Below, piece after piece: positions 5,051-13,199 of a DNA stretch of 16,289 bases. Position numbers and translations under genes: made by a program. The stretch spans positions 1 to 16,289 of the forward strand of contig DIFG01000073.1 of the NCBI GenBank assembly GCA_002419025.1. Reading direction: 5' to 3'. Position 1 is the first letter of the stretch, and every line of letters starts with the position of its first letter. Source of the DNA: Deltaproteobacteria bacterium UBA5754. GTDB lineage: Bacteria; Desulfobacterota; Dissulfuribacteria; Dissulfuribacterales; UBA5754. The notes under the pieces are model-generated. The model made no database searches and was not told the origin of the DNA. It saw only the letters and a program-made list of their open reading frames with translations.

Positions 5051-7129
5051 TCAGACCTCCGCCTCGAATTTCTCCGGCACGGTTATCCCGTATCGAACGA
5101 TCTTGCGCCGAAGGGTATCTTTTGAGATCCCGAGTTCCCTGCAGGTGGCCATCTTTCGCCAGTTGTTCCGCTCAAGCGTGCGGAGAATGGCGGCCTTTTC
5201 GATTTCCTCCAGGGTCATGGGCATGTCCGGGAAGGTGCAGATCTCTTGCGATTTCTTCTTCACCTCACCGAATTGTTCCGGGAGGTGTTGTGGGAGGATG
5301 ACGTCTTCGTGGCACATGATGAATGAATATTCCATGATGTTTTCGAGCTCGCGGATGTTCCCGGGGAAATCGTACCGCATGAGGAGAGCAAGGGCCTCAT
5401 CCGAGATGGCCTTGATGTCTCGCCCCTGCTGGATGTTCAATTTTTCGATGAAGTGATCCACGAGAAGGGGGACGTCCTCTTTCCGTTCCCGGAGGGGGGG
5501 GAGTTCGATCTTGACGACGTTCAACCTGTAAAAGAGGTCCTCCCGGAATTTGTCCTGCTGTACGAGGGTTTTGAGATCTCGGTTCGTGGCTGCGAGGACG
5601 CGGACGTCCGCGTGGACGGATTGTGTCGAACCTAAGGACTCGTAAACCTTGTCCTGGAGGAACCGAAGGAGCTTCACCTGGAGGGCAGGGGATATGTCAC
5701 CGATTTCATCCAGGAACAGGGTACCCTTTTCAGCGGCCTTTATCCGTCCTGGCCTGTCCCGCTTGGCGTCGGTGAAAGCGCCGGCCTTGTACCCGAAAAG
5801 CTCCGACTCGAGGAGCGTGTCCGGGATAGCGCCGCAGTTCACGGCAACGAACGGTCCCTTCATCCGTGGACTGAAGCCGTGTATGGCTCTGGCGATGAGT
5901 TCCTTCCCGGTGCCGCTCTCCCCGAGGATGATGACATTCGAGTCGCTCCTCGCAACATTGGGGAGGATCTCGAAGATCTTTTGCATGGAGGCGCTTTTGC
6001 TGACGATGTCCGCCAAGGTGAAGCGCTTGGTTATCTGTTTCCGAAGGGCGGTGACAACCGTGAGATCCCGGAATGTCTCGACCCCGCCGATGACCTGGCC
6101 GTTCTGATCGAGGATAGGCGCGGCACTGATGCTAACTGGGAGCCGTTTACCGTCGGCGCGTTCGATATATATGGACCGGTTCGAGACAGGCTTTCCGCTT
6201 TTCATGCTTTGCCCGATGGCGCACCCTTCCCCGCAGATGCTTGACTTGAAGATCTCATGGCATCTTTTCCCGATCGCCTGTTTTTCCGTGTAGCCGGTTA
6301 CGGCTTCGGCGGCCTTGTTGAAAGAGGTTATCACCCAGTCCTTGTTCACCGTGAAGACGCCGTCCGCGATGCTGTCGAGTATGAGGGAAAACTGGAGATG
6401 GGCGGTCATGTCCCGGAACGTTTCGACCCCGCCGATCACCTTGCCGTCGGCGTCGATGAGGGGAGCGGCGCTGATGCTGACAGGAACGTTTCTGCCATCC
6501 TTCCGTTTGATGAAGATGGAACGGTTTACAATGGGAAGCCTTGTATCCACGCTTTGGGCGAGGATGCACTCCTCCCCGCATACGCTCGACTGAAAGACCT
6601 CGCAACAGAAGTGCCCGATGGCTTCTCCGCTTCTCCATCCGGTGATCATCTCGGCCGCCTTGTTGAAGGCCGTGATCTGCCAGTCCTTGTTCACGGTGAA
6701 GACGCCGTCCGCGATGCTGTCGAGGATGAGTTCCGTAACCTGCGGATCTCGTGTTGGGTCCCTGAGATAAACGACACAGCCTGCAAACGCTCCTTCTTTC
6801 CGGAAAAAGGGCAGGGCGGTGACGTTGATCATCTTCTTTCCGTTGCCCGATTCCGTGTGGAGGAGAAGGGGAAGATCGTAAATTACGTGTCCCGCCTCGA
6901 TCTGGCCGTGGTGGGTGCACGACTCGCGGAGACTTCCTTGGAACACAGACCTGCAGTCTTTCCCGAGAACATCCTCTGCACAGAGATCGGTGACGCGGGC
7001 GGCTTCTGGGCTGATATAAGAGATGCGCCAGGATTCATCGAGCACGAAAACAGGCGCGGAAGGGATACCTTTTTCCTGGTTGCGCGTCTCTTCAATTATG
7101 GATTCAAAATCGTTTTGAGCGATTGGCAT
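5051..7129 (-). CDS. Sigma54-dependent activator with three PAS domains
   Basis: The protein is 692 aa. PAS1 covers about residues 20-125, PAS2 130-245 and PAS3 246-360. The AAA+ domain covers about 370-610, with Walker A GESGTGKE (403-410), GAFTDA (450-455, a variant of the sigma54-contacting GAFTGA loop) and Walker B GTLFLDEIGD (469-478). A Fis-type helix-turn-helix occupies about 640-684. PAS2 and PAS3 are near copies, each with C-x8-C-x3-C (C175/C184/C188 and C290/C299/C303). PAS1 keeps only part of this pattern (C59, C71). There is no phosphorylation receiver domain, so the signal is probably sensed directly in the cytoplasm by the PAS domains. No strong Shine-Dalgarno site precedes the ATG. 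It is the natural candidate to activate the sigma54 promoter at 2579-2594; this is unproven. Confidence 0.93.
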   Translation of the reverse strand: MPIAQNDFESIIEETRNQEKGIPSAPVFVLDESWRISYISPEAARVTDLCAEDVLGKDCRSVFQGSLRESCTHHGQIEAGHVIYDLPLLLHTESGNGKKMINVTALPFFRKEGAFAGCVVYLRDPTRDPQVTELILDSIADGVFTVNKDWQITAFNKAAEMITGWRSGEAIGHFCCEVFQSSVCGEECILAQSVDTRLPIVNRSIFIKRKDGRNVPVSISAAPLIDADGKVIGGVETFRDMTAHLQFSLILDSIADGVFTVNKDWVITSFNKAAEAVTGYTEKQAIGKRCHEIFKSSICGEGCAIGQSMKSGKPVSNRSIYIERADGKRLPVSISAAPILDQNGQVIGGVETFRDLTVVTALRKQITKRFTLADIVSKSASMQKIFEILPNVARSDSNVIILGESGTGKELIARAIHGFSPRMKGPFVAVNCGAIPDTLLESELFGYKAGAFTDAKRDRPGRIKAAEKGTLFLDEIGDISPALQVKLLRFLQDKVYESLGSTQSVHADVRVLAATNRDLKTLVQQDKFREDLFYRLNVVKIELPPLRERKEDVPLLVDHFIEKLNIQQGRDIKAISDEALALLMRYDFPGNIRELENIMEYSFIMCHEDVILPQHLPEQFGEVKKKSQEICTFPDMPMTLEEIEKAAILRTLERNNWRKMATCRELGISKDTLRRKIVRYGITVPEKFEAEV
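6336..6730 (-). repeat. Tandem duplication within the activator gene (PAS2/PAS3)
   Basis: The 50-nt stretches 6336-6385 and 6681-6730 differ at only two positions and are 345 nt (115 codons) apart, the length of one PAS unit. The encoded start of each unit (ILDSIADGVFTVNKDW) is identical. Such DNA-level identity suggests recent duplication or gene conversion. Confidence 0.85.
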
Positions 7130-7339
7130 GGGTTATCCCGTCCTGGAGGGGCACAGCGCGTAAGCCGTTCTATGATCTCAACAATACAAATATAAATTTA
7201 CTCAATTATTTCACTCTTGTCCAAAACAGCCGAAGATGTTTCATGGATCATGTGTCGATCCGGATTGTCGGAGAGCCCCTTGGACTTGCAGTGCCTTATC
7301 ATGCCCATGAGCTTGTTTTTGTGGCACGAATTTTAAAAA

Positions 7340-7368
7340 TTGACTACCGGAAGATAATGTCGTATCTT
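7340..7368 (+). promoter_or_regulatory. Candidate sigma70 promoter for the nickel operon
   Basis: TTGACT (7340-7345) and TATCTT (7363-7368) are 17 nt apart, about 60 nt before nikK. A short stem-loop, TCCCG/CGGGA (7396-7411), lies in the leader. No NikR-type dyad was recognised. Confidence 0.45.
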
Positions 7369-7427
7369 CATGGAACCCTGAAAAACCACATCACATCCCG
7401 GACTATCGGGAAGCAAAGAGGCCTTCC

Positions 7428-8210
7428 ATGAAAGTTCGTACGGCATTCCCGGTCATTTCCTTTTCCGTCATCATGTCCCTTTGCCTCTGGTCCGGATGCG
7501 CCCGCGCCCATTTCGGGGTGATCCTACCATCGGAGGACATCGTCGAGGCGGACGCCTCCCGTGAGATCGTCGTTTCCTGTCAATTCATGCATCCCTTTAC
7601 CCAGGAGTTTATGGAGATGGCGAAACCCCGTGCGTTTGGGGTCGCGATCCTCGGAGAGCACAAAGACCTTTCCGGATCCCTGCGACCGAAGTCCATGGGA
7701 GGGCATACTGTCTGGGAGGCCGTCGTTCCGGTGAACCGTCCCGGGGACCATGTCTTTTCCGCGGTGCCCGAACCGTACTGGGAGCCCGCTGAGCAAAAAT
7801 TCATACAGCACATAATGAAGGTCGTTGTGAACGCCTTTGGCCGGGAAGAGGGATGGGGGGATCCTGCCGGGCTCAGGGCGGAGATCGTCCCACTGACGCG
7901 TCCCTATGGTCTCTGGACAGGAAATATCTTCACAGGCAGGGTCCTTTTTGAAGGAAAGCCCATACCGGATATCCCTGTTGAGGTGGAATATTACAATGAC
8001 GGGAAACGTCTCCAGACTCCATGCTCCCCCTGCGAGACCCAGGTCGTCATGACGGATGCGGACGGCTGCTTCAGTTTTGCCATGCCAAAGGCGGGCTGGT
8101 GGGGTTTTGCCGCCCTTATCGACGCACCAGAAAAGATCGCCAATAATGGGAAGGAATATCCCCTTGAGCTCGGAGCGGTCATCTGGGTCCGGACGAGGGA
8201 CGTGATATGA
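7428..8210 (+). CDS. nikK: NikK-like DUF4198 component of nickel ECF transporter
   Basis: The protein is 260 aa. It starts MKVRTAFP followed by a hydrophobic signal peptide, with a likely cut after CARA that leaves HFGVILPS as the mature N-terminus, as is usual in the NikK/DUF4198 family. The Cys in SGC does not fit a lipobox well. A C-terminal beta-sandwich segment (NIFTGRVLFEGKPIPDIPVE, then MTDADGCFSFAMPKAGWWGF) and a CSPC pair are visible. NikK is an exported accessory protein found with NikMLQO nickel transporters, thought to help present nickel at the membrane. It is the first gene of the operon; nikM-nikL begins 69 nt later. Confidence 0.85.
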   Translation: MKVRTAFPVISFSVIMSLCLWSGCARAHFGVILPSEDIVEADASREIVVSCQFMHPFTQEFMEMAKPRAFGVAILGEHKDLSGSLRPKSMGGHTVWEAVVPVNRPGDHVFSAVPEPYWEPAEQKFIQHIMKVVVNAFGREEGWGDPAGLRAEIVPLTRPYGLWTGNIFTGRVLFEGKPIPDIPVEVEYYNDGKRLQTPCSPCETQVVMTDADGCFSFAMPKAGWWGFAALIDAPEKIANNGKEYPLELGAVIWVRTRDVI

Positions 8211-8279
8211 TGTCTGAGGCCCGGTCCCGTCTGCTCTTTTTCACTCCAGAAGCAGGAACAAGCAGGCAGGTTGCAACAC

Positions 8280-9482
8280 GTGCACATCTCTGAAGGTGTC
8301 CTTTCCCTCCCTGTTCTCGCCTCCGGAGGCGCCGTTGCCATTATCGGTCTTGCCTTTGGCATCAGGCGTCTCGACCCGAATGACATTCCAAAGACCGCCC
8401 TTCTAACCGCGGCCTTTTTTCTCGCCTCCCTTGTCCATGTGCCGATCGGACCGAGCAGCGTCCATCTGATCTTGAACGGGCTCTTGGGAGTTCTTCTCGG
8501 ATGGGCGGCCTTTCCTGCCATATTTACGGCCCTTGTCCTTCAGGCCGTCCTATTTCAGTTCGGGGGGCTTACGACGCTCGGGGTGAACACCGTCATCATG
8601 GCCGGGCCGGCCATTTTCTTCGGTCTTCCTGTGCGTTTGCTCATCGTGAAAAAGGCTCCGTCTGCCCGGACCGTTGTCTTGGCCGCAGGGGCCGCAGGGG
8701 CCTTTTCCATTCTCGGAAGCGGCCTTCTTGCCGCTGCTTCCCTCGCACTCTCAGGCGAGGCCTTTTCCGGGGTCGCACGGCTCATCCTTCTCGCCCACCT
8801 GCCTGTCGCCGGTATCGAGGCCGTGATCACTTCCATTTCCGTCGCAGCCCTTTTACGTATGCGTCCGGAAATGATCCTTCCCGGCCACGGGAGGATGTCC
8901 GTCGCGTCCGGATTCGCCCTGATCGCCGTCCTTGCTGCGGGAGACGCCGAGGCCCACCGGCTTAACGTCTTTGCCTGGGACTCAGGGGATCTCGTTCGGG
9001 GAGAGGTCTACTTCGCAGACGGGACTCCGGTCTCCGGAGCTCGGATCGAGGCAGCATGCCCGGACGGTGTCGTGGTTTTTTCCGGCGTTTCCGCAATTAA
9101 AGGGGCCTTTTCCTTTCCCGCTCCTTGCTGTTCGTCAGTGAGGATTGTCGCTGACGCCGGCATGGGACATCGGGCTGAGACAACTCTAGAGCTCGCAGAG
9201 ACATTGAGATCCGTCCCGGAACGGGGAGAAACACTGCAGCCGTCTTCCGTTGGCATTATGCGGATTGATGCTCTCACACCATCGGCCGTCGAGGCGATCC
9301 TTGACGAGAGGCTCGAACCCATCCGGCAGGAACTCGCCCGTCTCGCGAGAAGGGAGGACCGGGTGAGGCTGCGGGATGTGGTTGCAGGACTCGGATTCAT
9401 CTCGGGGGCCGCGGGTCTTGCCCTTTACCTGGCAGCGAAACGGGAAAGAAAGAAAAATACACCGGTCAGTCCGACAACCTGA
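8280..9482 (+). CDS. nikM: NikM-NikL fusion, nickel-binding membrane component
   Basis: The GTG at 8280 gives MHISEGVLS, the canonical NikM/CbiM N-terminus in which His2 is a metal ligand; a TTG start at 8271 would bury it. The product is 400 aa. Residues 1 to about 200 are the NikM/CbiM S-component, with HVPIGPSSVHLILNGL (His53, His62) matching the second metal-site region. Residues of about 206-400 look like NikL: a hydrophobic segment (SVASGFALIAVLAAG) followed by AHRLNVFAW and an extracytoplasmic beta domain (GEVYFADGTPVSGARIE). A linker and a final helix (DVVAGLGFISGAAGLALYLA) with a basic tail complete it. NikM and NikL are usually separate genes. The internal ATG at 8895 has GAGG directly touching it, with no usable spacing, so a fused product is likely. 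The NikL-type domain supports nickel over cobalt as substrate. Confidence 0.88.
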   Translation: MHISEGVLSLPVLASGGAVAIIGLAFGIRRLDPNDIPKTALLTAAFFLASLVHVPIGPSSVHLILNGLLGVLLGWAAFPAIFTALVLQAVLFQFGGLTTLGVNTVIMAGPAIFFGLPVRLLIVKKAPSARTVVLAAGAAGAFSILGSGLLAAASLALSGEAFSGVARLILLAHLPVAGIEAVITSISVAALLRMRPEMILPGHGRMSVASGFALIAVLAAGDAEAHRLNVFAWDSGDLVRGEVYFADGTPVSGARIEAACPDGVVVFSGVSAIKGAFSFPAPCCSSVRIVADAGMGHRAETTLELAETLRSVPERGETLQPSSVGIMRIDALTPSAVEAILDERLEPIRQELARLARREDRVRLRDVVAGLGFISGAAGLALYLAAKRERKKNTPVSPTT

Positions 9483-9485
9483 GCC

Positions 9486-10250
9486 ATGCCGTGTGAACGA
9501 TTTGCAGACGGATCGTCTCTCCTCCATGGGGCAGATCCCCGGCTGAAGATCCTTGAGGCCGCTGCCTTTTCCTTCGTTGTTGTCTCTCTTTCGAAGTTCG
9601 GCCCACAGGTCATCTCCTTGGGGATGGCGGCAGTCCTCGTTCTCATCGCCCGGCTCGATCCTCGCGAGCTTGTACGTCGTCTCCTCATCGTCAATGTCTT
9701 CATCTTTCTCCTTGCCCTGATACTCCCATGGTCCGTTCCCGGCCAGGTGCTCCTTTCCCTCGGCCCCTTTCATGCTTCCCTCGAGGGCGCCCGCGAGGCA
9801 GCCTCCATCGCCATAAAGTGTAACGCCATCGTGCTTGCAAATATGGCATTGCTTTCCACCTCGACCGTCTTTTCTCTGGCTCATGCCCTTTCTCACCTTC
9901 GGGTTCCCCCAAAGCTCGTCCAACTCTTTTTCTTTGCGTGGCGATATCTCCACGTCCTTGAAGAAGAGTTCGAGACGCTCATGCGCGCCCTTGCGGCACG
10001 GGGCTTTGCGCCGCGGACCGATCTCAGGACCTACAGGACGTATGCGAACCTCATCGGAATCCTTTTCCTCCGCGGTTTCGATCGCGGGGAGCGGGTCCAT
10101 CGGGCCATGCTCTGCCGGGGGTTCGAGGGGCACTACTGGCTTCTCACACATTTCAGGTCTTCATCCACTGACTTTGCCTTGGCCGTGTCCATTGGCGCCG
10201 CTCTTGCGGCGGTCGCTGCCGTAGAATGGTTTCCGCCGTGGTCCTCGTAG
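9486..10250 (+). CDS. nikQ: NikQ/CbiQ energy-coupling transmembrane protein
   Basis: The protein is 254 aa and is the T-component of the ECF nickel transporter. It is multi-spanning, with the two cytoplasmic coupling motifs that dock on the ATPase: RALAARGF (near residue 174) and RAMLCRGF (near residue 208). The second has Cys in place of the usual Ala before Arg-Gly. It starts 3 nt after the nikM-nikL stop codon without a clear Shine-Dalgarno site, so translation is probably coupled. Its last 25 nt overlap nikO. Confidence 0.9.
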   Translation: MPCERFADGSSLLHGADPRLKILEAAAFSFVVVSLSKFGPQVISLGMAAVLVLIARLDPRELVRRLLIVNVFIFLLALILPWSVPGQVLLSLGPFHASLEGAREAASIAIKCNAIVLANMALLSTSTVFSLAHALSHLRVPPKLVQLFFFAWRYLHVLEEEFETLMRALAARGFAPRTDLRTYRTYANLIGILFLRGFDRGERVHRAMLCRGFEGHYWLLTHFRSSSTDFALAVSIGAALAAVAAVEWFPPWSS

Positions 10251-10891
10251 AGCTTCGTAACGTCATCTTCGGTTTTCCCAGGGGGGAGAGGATCCTGGAT
10301 GGCATCTCCTTCAGCGTGAAGGACGGAGAGAGAATCGGGCTCACAGGAGGAAACGGGGCGGGCAAATCCACGCTCTTTCAGATCGCCCTCGGGCTTCTCG
10401 CACCCGAAGGAGGGACGGTCTCCCTCTGGGGTAAGGAATGCCGGAAAGGGGCGGATTTTCAGGAAGGGAGACGCCGGATCGGCCTCGTCTTTCAGGACCC
10501 GGACGATCAGCTCTTTTGCCCGAGCGTTCTTGAAGATGTGGCCTTCGGCCCCATGAACTTGGGACTTTCGGCCCGGGAGGCAAGGGAGAGGTCACACCGG
10601 GTCCTCGAGGGTCTCGGCATACCCCATCTTGCGGACCGCCCTCCCTATCACCTCTCGGGCGGGGAGAAGAGGCTCGTCTCCATCGCCACGGTCCTTTCCA
10701 TGGAGCCCGAGGTCCTTTTCCTCGACGAACCTACGGAGGGCCTGGACGAGGTCTCCTACGCCAGGGTGATCTCCGTCGTCAGGAAATATCCCGCCCGTGC
10801 AGTGGTCGTCGTGTCCCACGATCCGGAAGTCCTCGATGCCCTTACGACAACGCGCTGTGTACTCAAGGGGGGAAGGATCAACCGGGCGTAA
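10226..10891 (+). CDS. nikO: NikO/CbiO ATPase of nickel ECF transporter
   Basis: The protein is 221 aa, an ABC ATPase. It has Walker A GGNGAGKST, Q-loop FQDPDDQLF (typical of CbiO proteins), signature LSGGEKR, Walker B VLFLDEPTEGLD and switch His in VVSHD. It overlaps nikQ by 25 nt, implying coupled translation; a GTG at 10238 is an alternative start. At about 220 aa it is shorter than CbiO proteins with a long C-terminal extension. Its 3' end overlaps the convergent M42 peptidase gene by 14 nt. Confidence 0.92.
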   Translation: MVSAVVLVELRNVIFGFPRGERILDGISFSVKDGERIGLTGGNGAGKSTLFQIALGLLAPEGGTVSLWGKECRKGADFQEGRRRIGLVFQDPDDQLFCPSVLEDVAFGPMNLGLSAREARERSHRVLEGLGIPHLADRPPYHLSGGEKRLVSIATVLSMEPEVLFLDEPTEGLDEVSYARVISVVRKYPARAVVVVSHDPEVLDALTTTRCVLKGGRINRA

Positions 10892-11915
10892 ATTCCCGGA
10901 CCCTCCGAAGGAACTCCCTGAGGAGGGTGGCGGTGTTTTCCATGTCGGCCCTTCGGGCGATGCAGACAGGGGAGTGGATGTATCGGACGGGTACGGAGAG
11001 GGCGGTGGCGCGGGCTCCCGTCCCCTCCACCTGGAAGGCTGCTGCATTCGTCCCCCCGACCTTTTTCACCACTACCTGGTGGGGAATACCCGCGTCTTGT
11101 GCGCAGCGGACGAGAAAGGAGGAGATGGCCTGGTCCGCGATGAACCGCCCGTCCGAAAGCCGAATCTCGGGGCCTTCGCCGAGACGGGCAAGGGTCTTGT
11201 GTTGCGGCACACCGGGTAGATCGTTGGCAATGGTCCCTTCAATGGCGATGGCGATGTCCGGCACGATTCTTCGTGTCAGTGGGCCTGCGCCCCTGAGTCC
11301 GGCCTCTTCCTGAACCGAGGCCGTGAGGTAGAGATCGCACGCCATGTCCCGAGAGGCGCGCACGGCCTCGATCATGACAAAGAGCCCGATACGGTCGTCG
11401 AGGGCCTTTCCCTGGACGGCGTCCTGGTCAAGGTGCCAGTTGGGAAGGAATGTGATCTGGTCCCCGGGTGAGACATTGGCACGGATCCTGTCCGCCGGAA
11501 GCCCGGTGTCGATGAAGAGGTCTTCCACAGCGGGCACCCGCTCCATATCTCCGTTCTTGCCGGAGAGGAGATGGGGAGGGACGGCCCCGATGGTACCCCG
11601 CAGGGTCTCGTGTCCCCAGACGATGACAGGCTGCCCGTAAGCGACGCGGGGATCCACTCCACCGGCGGTCACGAATCGGATGAAGCCGGTTGCCGGGTCC
11701 ACGGACTGGACGAGGAACCCCACTTCGTCCAGGTGGGCATCCAGGAGGACCCTGGGGCCGCTTCCAGGAATGTGTATGACGAGATTTCCCAGGGGGTCGG
11801 TTTCCATTTCGTATCCCGGCCCGCAAAGGGCATCGATGACGATTTCTCGAACCTTGCCTTCCTGCCCGGGAACGCCCGGGGCCTCTACAAGTCGCTTGAG
11901 GAGATCGTAGTTCAT
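10878..11915 (-). CDS. M42-family metallopeptidase (PepA/FrvX/YpdE type)
   Basis: The protein is about 345 aa from the ATG at 11915, which gives MNYDLLKRLVEAPG, a usual family start. A TTG at 11939 and an ATG at 11927 are in-frame alternatives, and none has a clear Shine-Dalgarno site. Two-metal site motifs are visible: LLDAHLDEVG (His61), GKALDDRIG, QEEAGLRGA (catalytic Glu and metal Glu), IAIEGT (Glu where Asp is common) and RYIHSPV. M42 enzymes are cytosolic aminopeptidases or related amidases that assemble as large oligomers and trim peptides. The exact specificity cannot be read from sequence. It diverges from the alcohol dehydrogenase gene across an 83-nt gap. Confidence 0.9.
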   Translation of the reverse strand: MNYDLLKRLVEAPGVPGQEGKVREIVIDALCGPGYEMETDPLGNLVIHIPGSGPRVLLDAHLDEVGFLVQSVDPATGFIRFVTAGGVDPRVAYGQPVIVWGHETLRGTIGAVPPHLLSGKNGDMERVPAVEDLFIDTGLPADRIRANVSPGDQITFLPNWHLDQDAVQGKALDDRIGLFVMIEAVRASRDMACDLYLTASVQEEAGLRGAGPLTRRIVPDIAIAIEGTIANDLPGVPQHKTLARLGEGPEIRLSDGRFIADQAISSFLVRCAQDAGIPHQVVVKKVGGTNAAAFQVEGTGARATALSVPVRYIHSPVCIARRADMENTATLLREFLRRVREFTPG

Positions 11916-11998
11916 GGCTATTATCATAACCGTGCTCAACCGTGGAGTGTAGGGGAAACTTTGATCCCGGTTGCCCGCAATTTTCCCGGAGGCGCGCC

Positions 11999-13150
11999 AT
12001 GCTCAATTTCGAATATCACAACCCGGTAAGAATCGTCTTTGGAAAGGGTTCCATTGAAAAACTTGCCCGTTTGGTCCCTGACGGAAGGGTCCTCATGACC
12101 TACGGCGGAGGCTCCATCAGACGAAACGGGGTTTACGACCAGGTTATGGATGCCCTCAAGGGGAGAGAGGTCATCGAATTCGGCGGCATCGAGCCCAATC
12201 CCACTTATGAAACATGCATGAGGGCCGTTGAGATTACAAAGAAGGAGTCCGTGGCGTTTCTCCTCGCGGTCGGCGGGGGAAGTGTCATAGATGGGACCAA
12301 GTTCATCGCTGCCGCATCCCGTTATACAGGAGGTGATCCATGGGAGATCCTCTCTATGCATGCGGAGGTCCGGGAAGCCGTTCCTCTCGGGGTGGTCCTG
12401 ACCCTTCCTGCCACCGGCTCCGAGATGAATACCTTTGCCGTCATCTCCAGGTCGGAGACCCGGGAAAAGCTCCCGTTCAGTTCTCCCCACGTGGCCCCGC
12501 GGTTTTCCATCCTCGATCCTGAGACCACTTTTTCGCTCCCTGAGCGCTATCTGAGAAACGGGATCGTGGATGCCTTTGTCCATGTCATGGAACAGTTTGC
12601 GACCTATGACGTGGATACCCCCCTTCAGGACCGCCTGGCCGTTTCAATTGCGGAGACCCTCGTGGAGATCGCGCCCATGGTGTTCTCGAATCCTCCCGAC
12701 TATAATACCCGGGCCACGTTCATGTGGTGCGCCACCCAGGCACTTAATGGATCTATTTCCTGCGGGGTTGTTCAGGATTGGTCGACACACATGATCGGAC
12801 ACGAGCTCACGGCCTTTTTCGGGCTCGACCATGGAGAATCCCTCGCCGTCGTCCTGCCGGGTGTCTGGCGTCATCAGATCCAGGAGAAGTCGGAGAAATT
12901 GGCCCTGCTTGGGAAGAGGATCTGGGGGATTTCCGGCGTTTCCGCCCGGGATGCAGCGGATCGGTGCATCGAGGCAACCGAGGGGTTCTTTCGGAGCCTT
13001 GGGATGAAGACACGTCTTGGCGAATACGGCATTGAAGGGAATGAGATAGACATGGTCGTGGACCGGTTCCGGGAGCGTGGAACGGTCTTGGGGGAACGGC
13101 AGGATATAGGACCAGGCGAGATCCGAGAGATCCTTCTTTCGAGACTGTGA
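11999..13150 (+). CDS. Iron-containing alcohol dehydrogenase, YqhD/butanol dehydrogenase type
   Basis: The protein is 383 aa. The ATG at 11999 has GGAGG (11988-11992) with 6-nt spacing, so an upstream in-frame ATG at 11942 is rejected. The nucleotide-binding region shows YGGGSIRRNGVYDQV, typical of the NADP-preferring YqhD/BdhA branch, and AVGGGSVIDGTKF. Likely metal ligands are Asp191, His195 (DAFVH), His268 (GHELTAFF) and His278 (GLDHGES). Such enzymes reduce aldehydes to alcohols, often in aldehyde detoxification or fermentation. purM follows 49 nt downstream on the same strand. The physiological substrate is not known. Confidence 0.92.
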   Translation: MLNFEYHNPVRIVFGKGSIEKLARLVPDGRVLMTYGGGSIRRNGVYDQVMDALKGREVIEFGGIEPNPTYETCMRAVEITKKESVAFLLAVGGGSVIDGTKFIAAASRYTGGDPWEILSMHAEVREAVPLGVVLTLPATGSEMNTFAVISRSETREKLPFSSPHVAPRFSILDPETTFSLPERYLRNGIVDAFVHVMEQFATYDVDTPLQDRLAVSIAETLVEIAPMVFSNPPDYNTRATFMWCATQALNGSISCGVVQDWSTHMIGHELTAFFGLDHGESLAVVLPGVWRHQIQEKSEKLALLGKRIWGISGVSARDAADRCIEATEGFFRSLGMKTRLGEYGIEGNEIDMVVDRFRERGTVLGERQDIGPGEIREILLSRL

Positions 13151-13199
13151 GTGTGGGTGGCAGGGCTGGTTACGAGCCAGGTCAAGAGGAGACGATTTC

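Noticed and set aside
6257..7195. 312-codon plus-strand frame opposite the PAS domains
   Set aside because: It is antisense to conserved PAS domains, has no ribosome binding site, and its repeats simply mirror the PAS duplication.
7322..7337. TGGCACGAATTTTAAA as a sigma54 promoter for nikK
   Set aside because: The -24 half is perfect but the -12 half lacks the essential GC, so a sigma70 promoter just downstream is preferred.
9186..10151. 321-codon minus-strand frame across nikM-nikL and nikQ
   Set aside because: It is antisense to two recognisable transporter genes and its charged, low-information protein has no family features.
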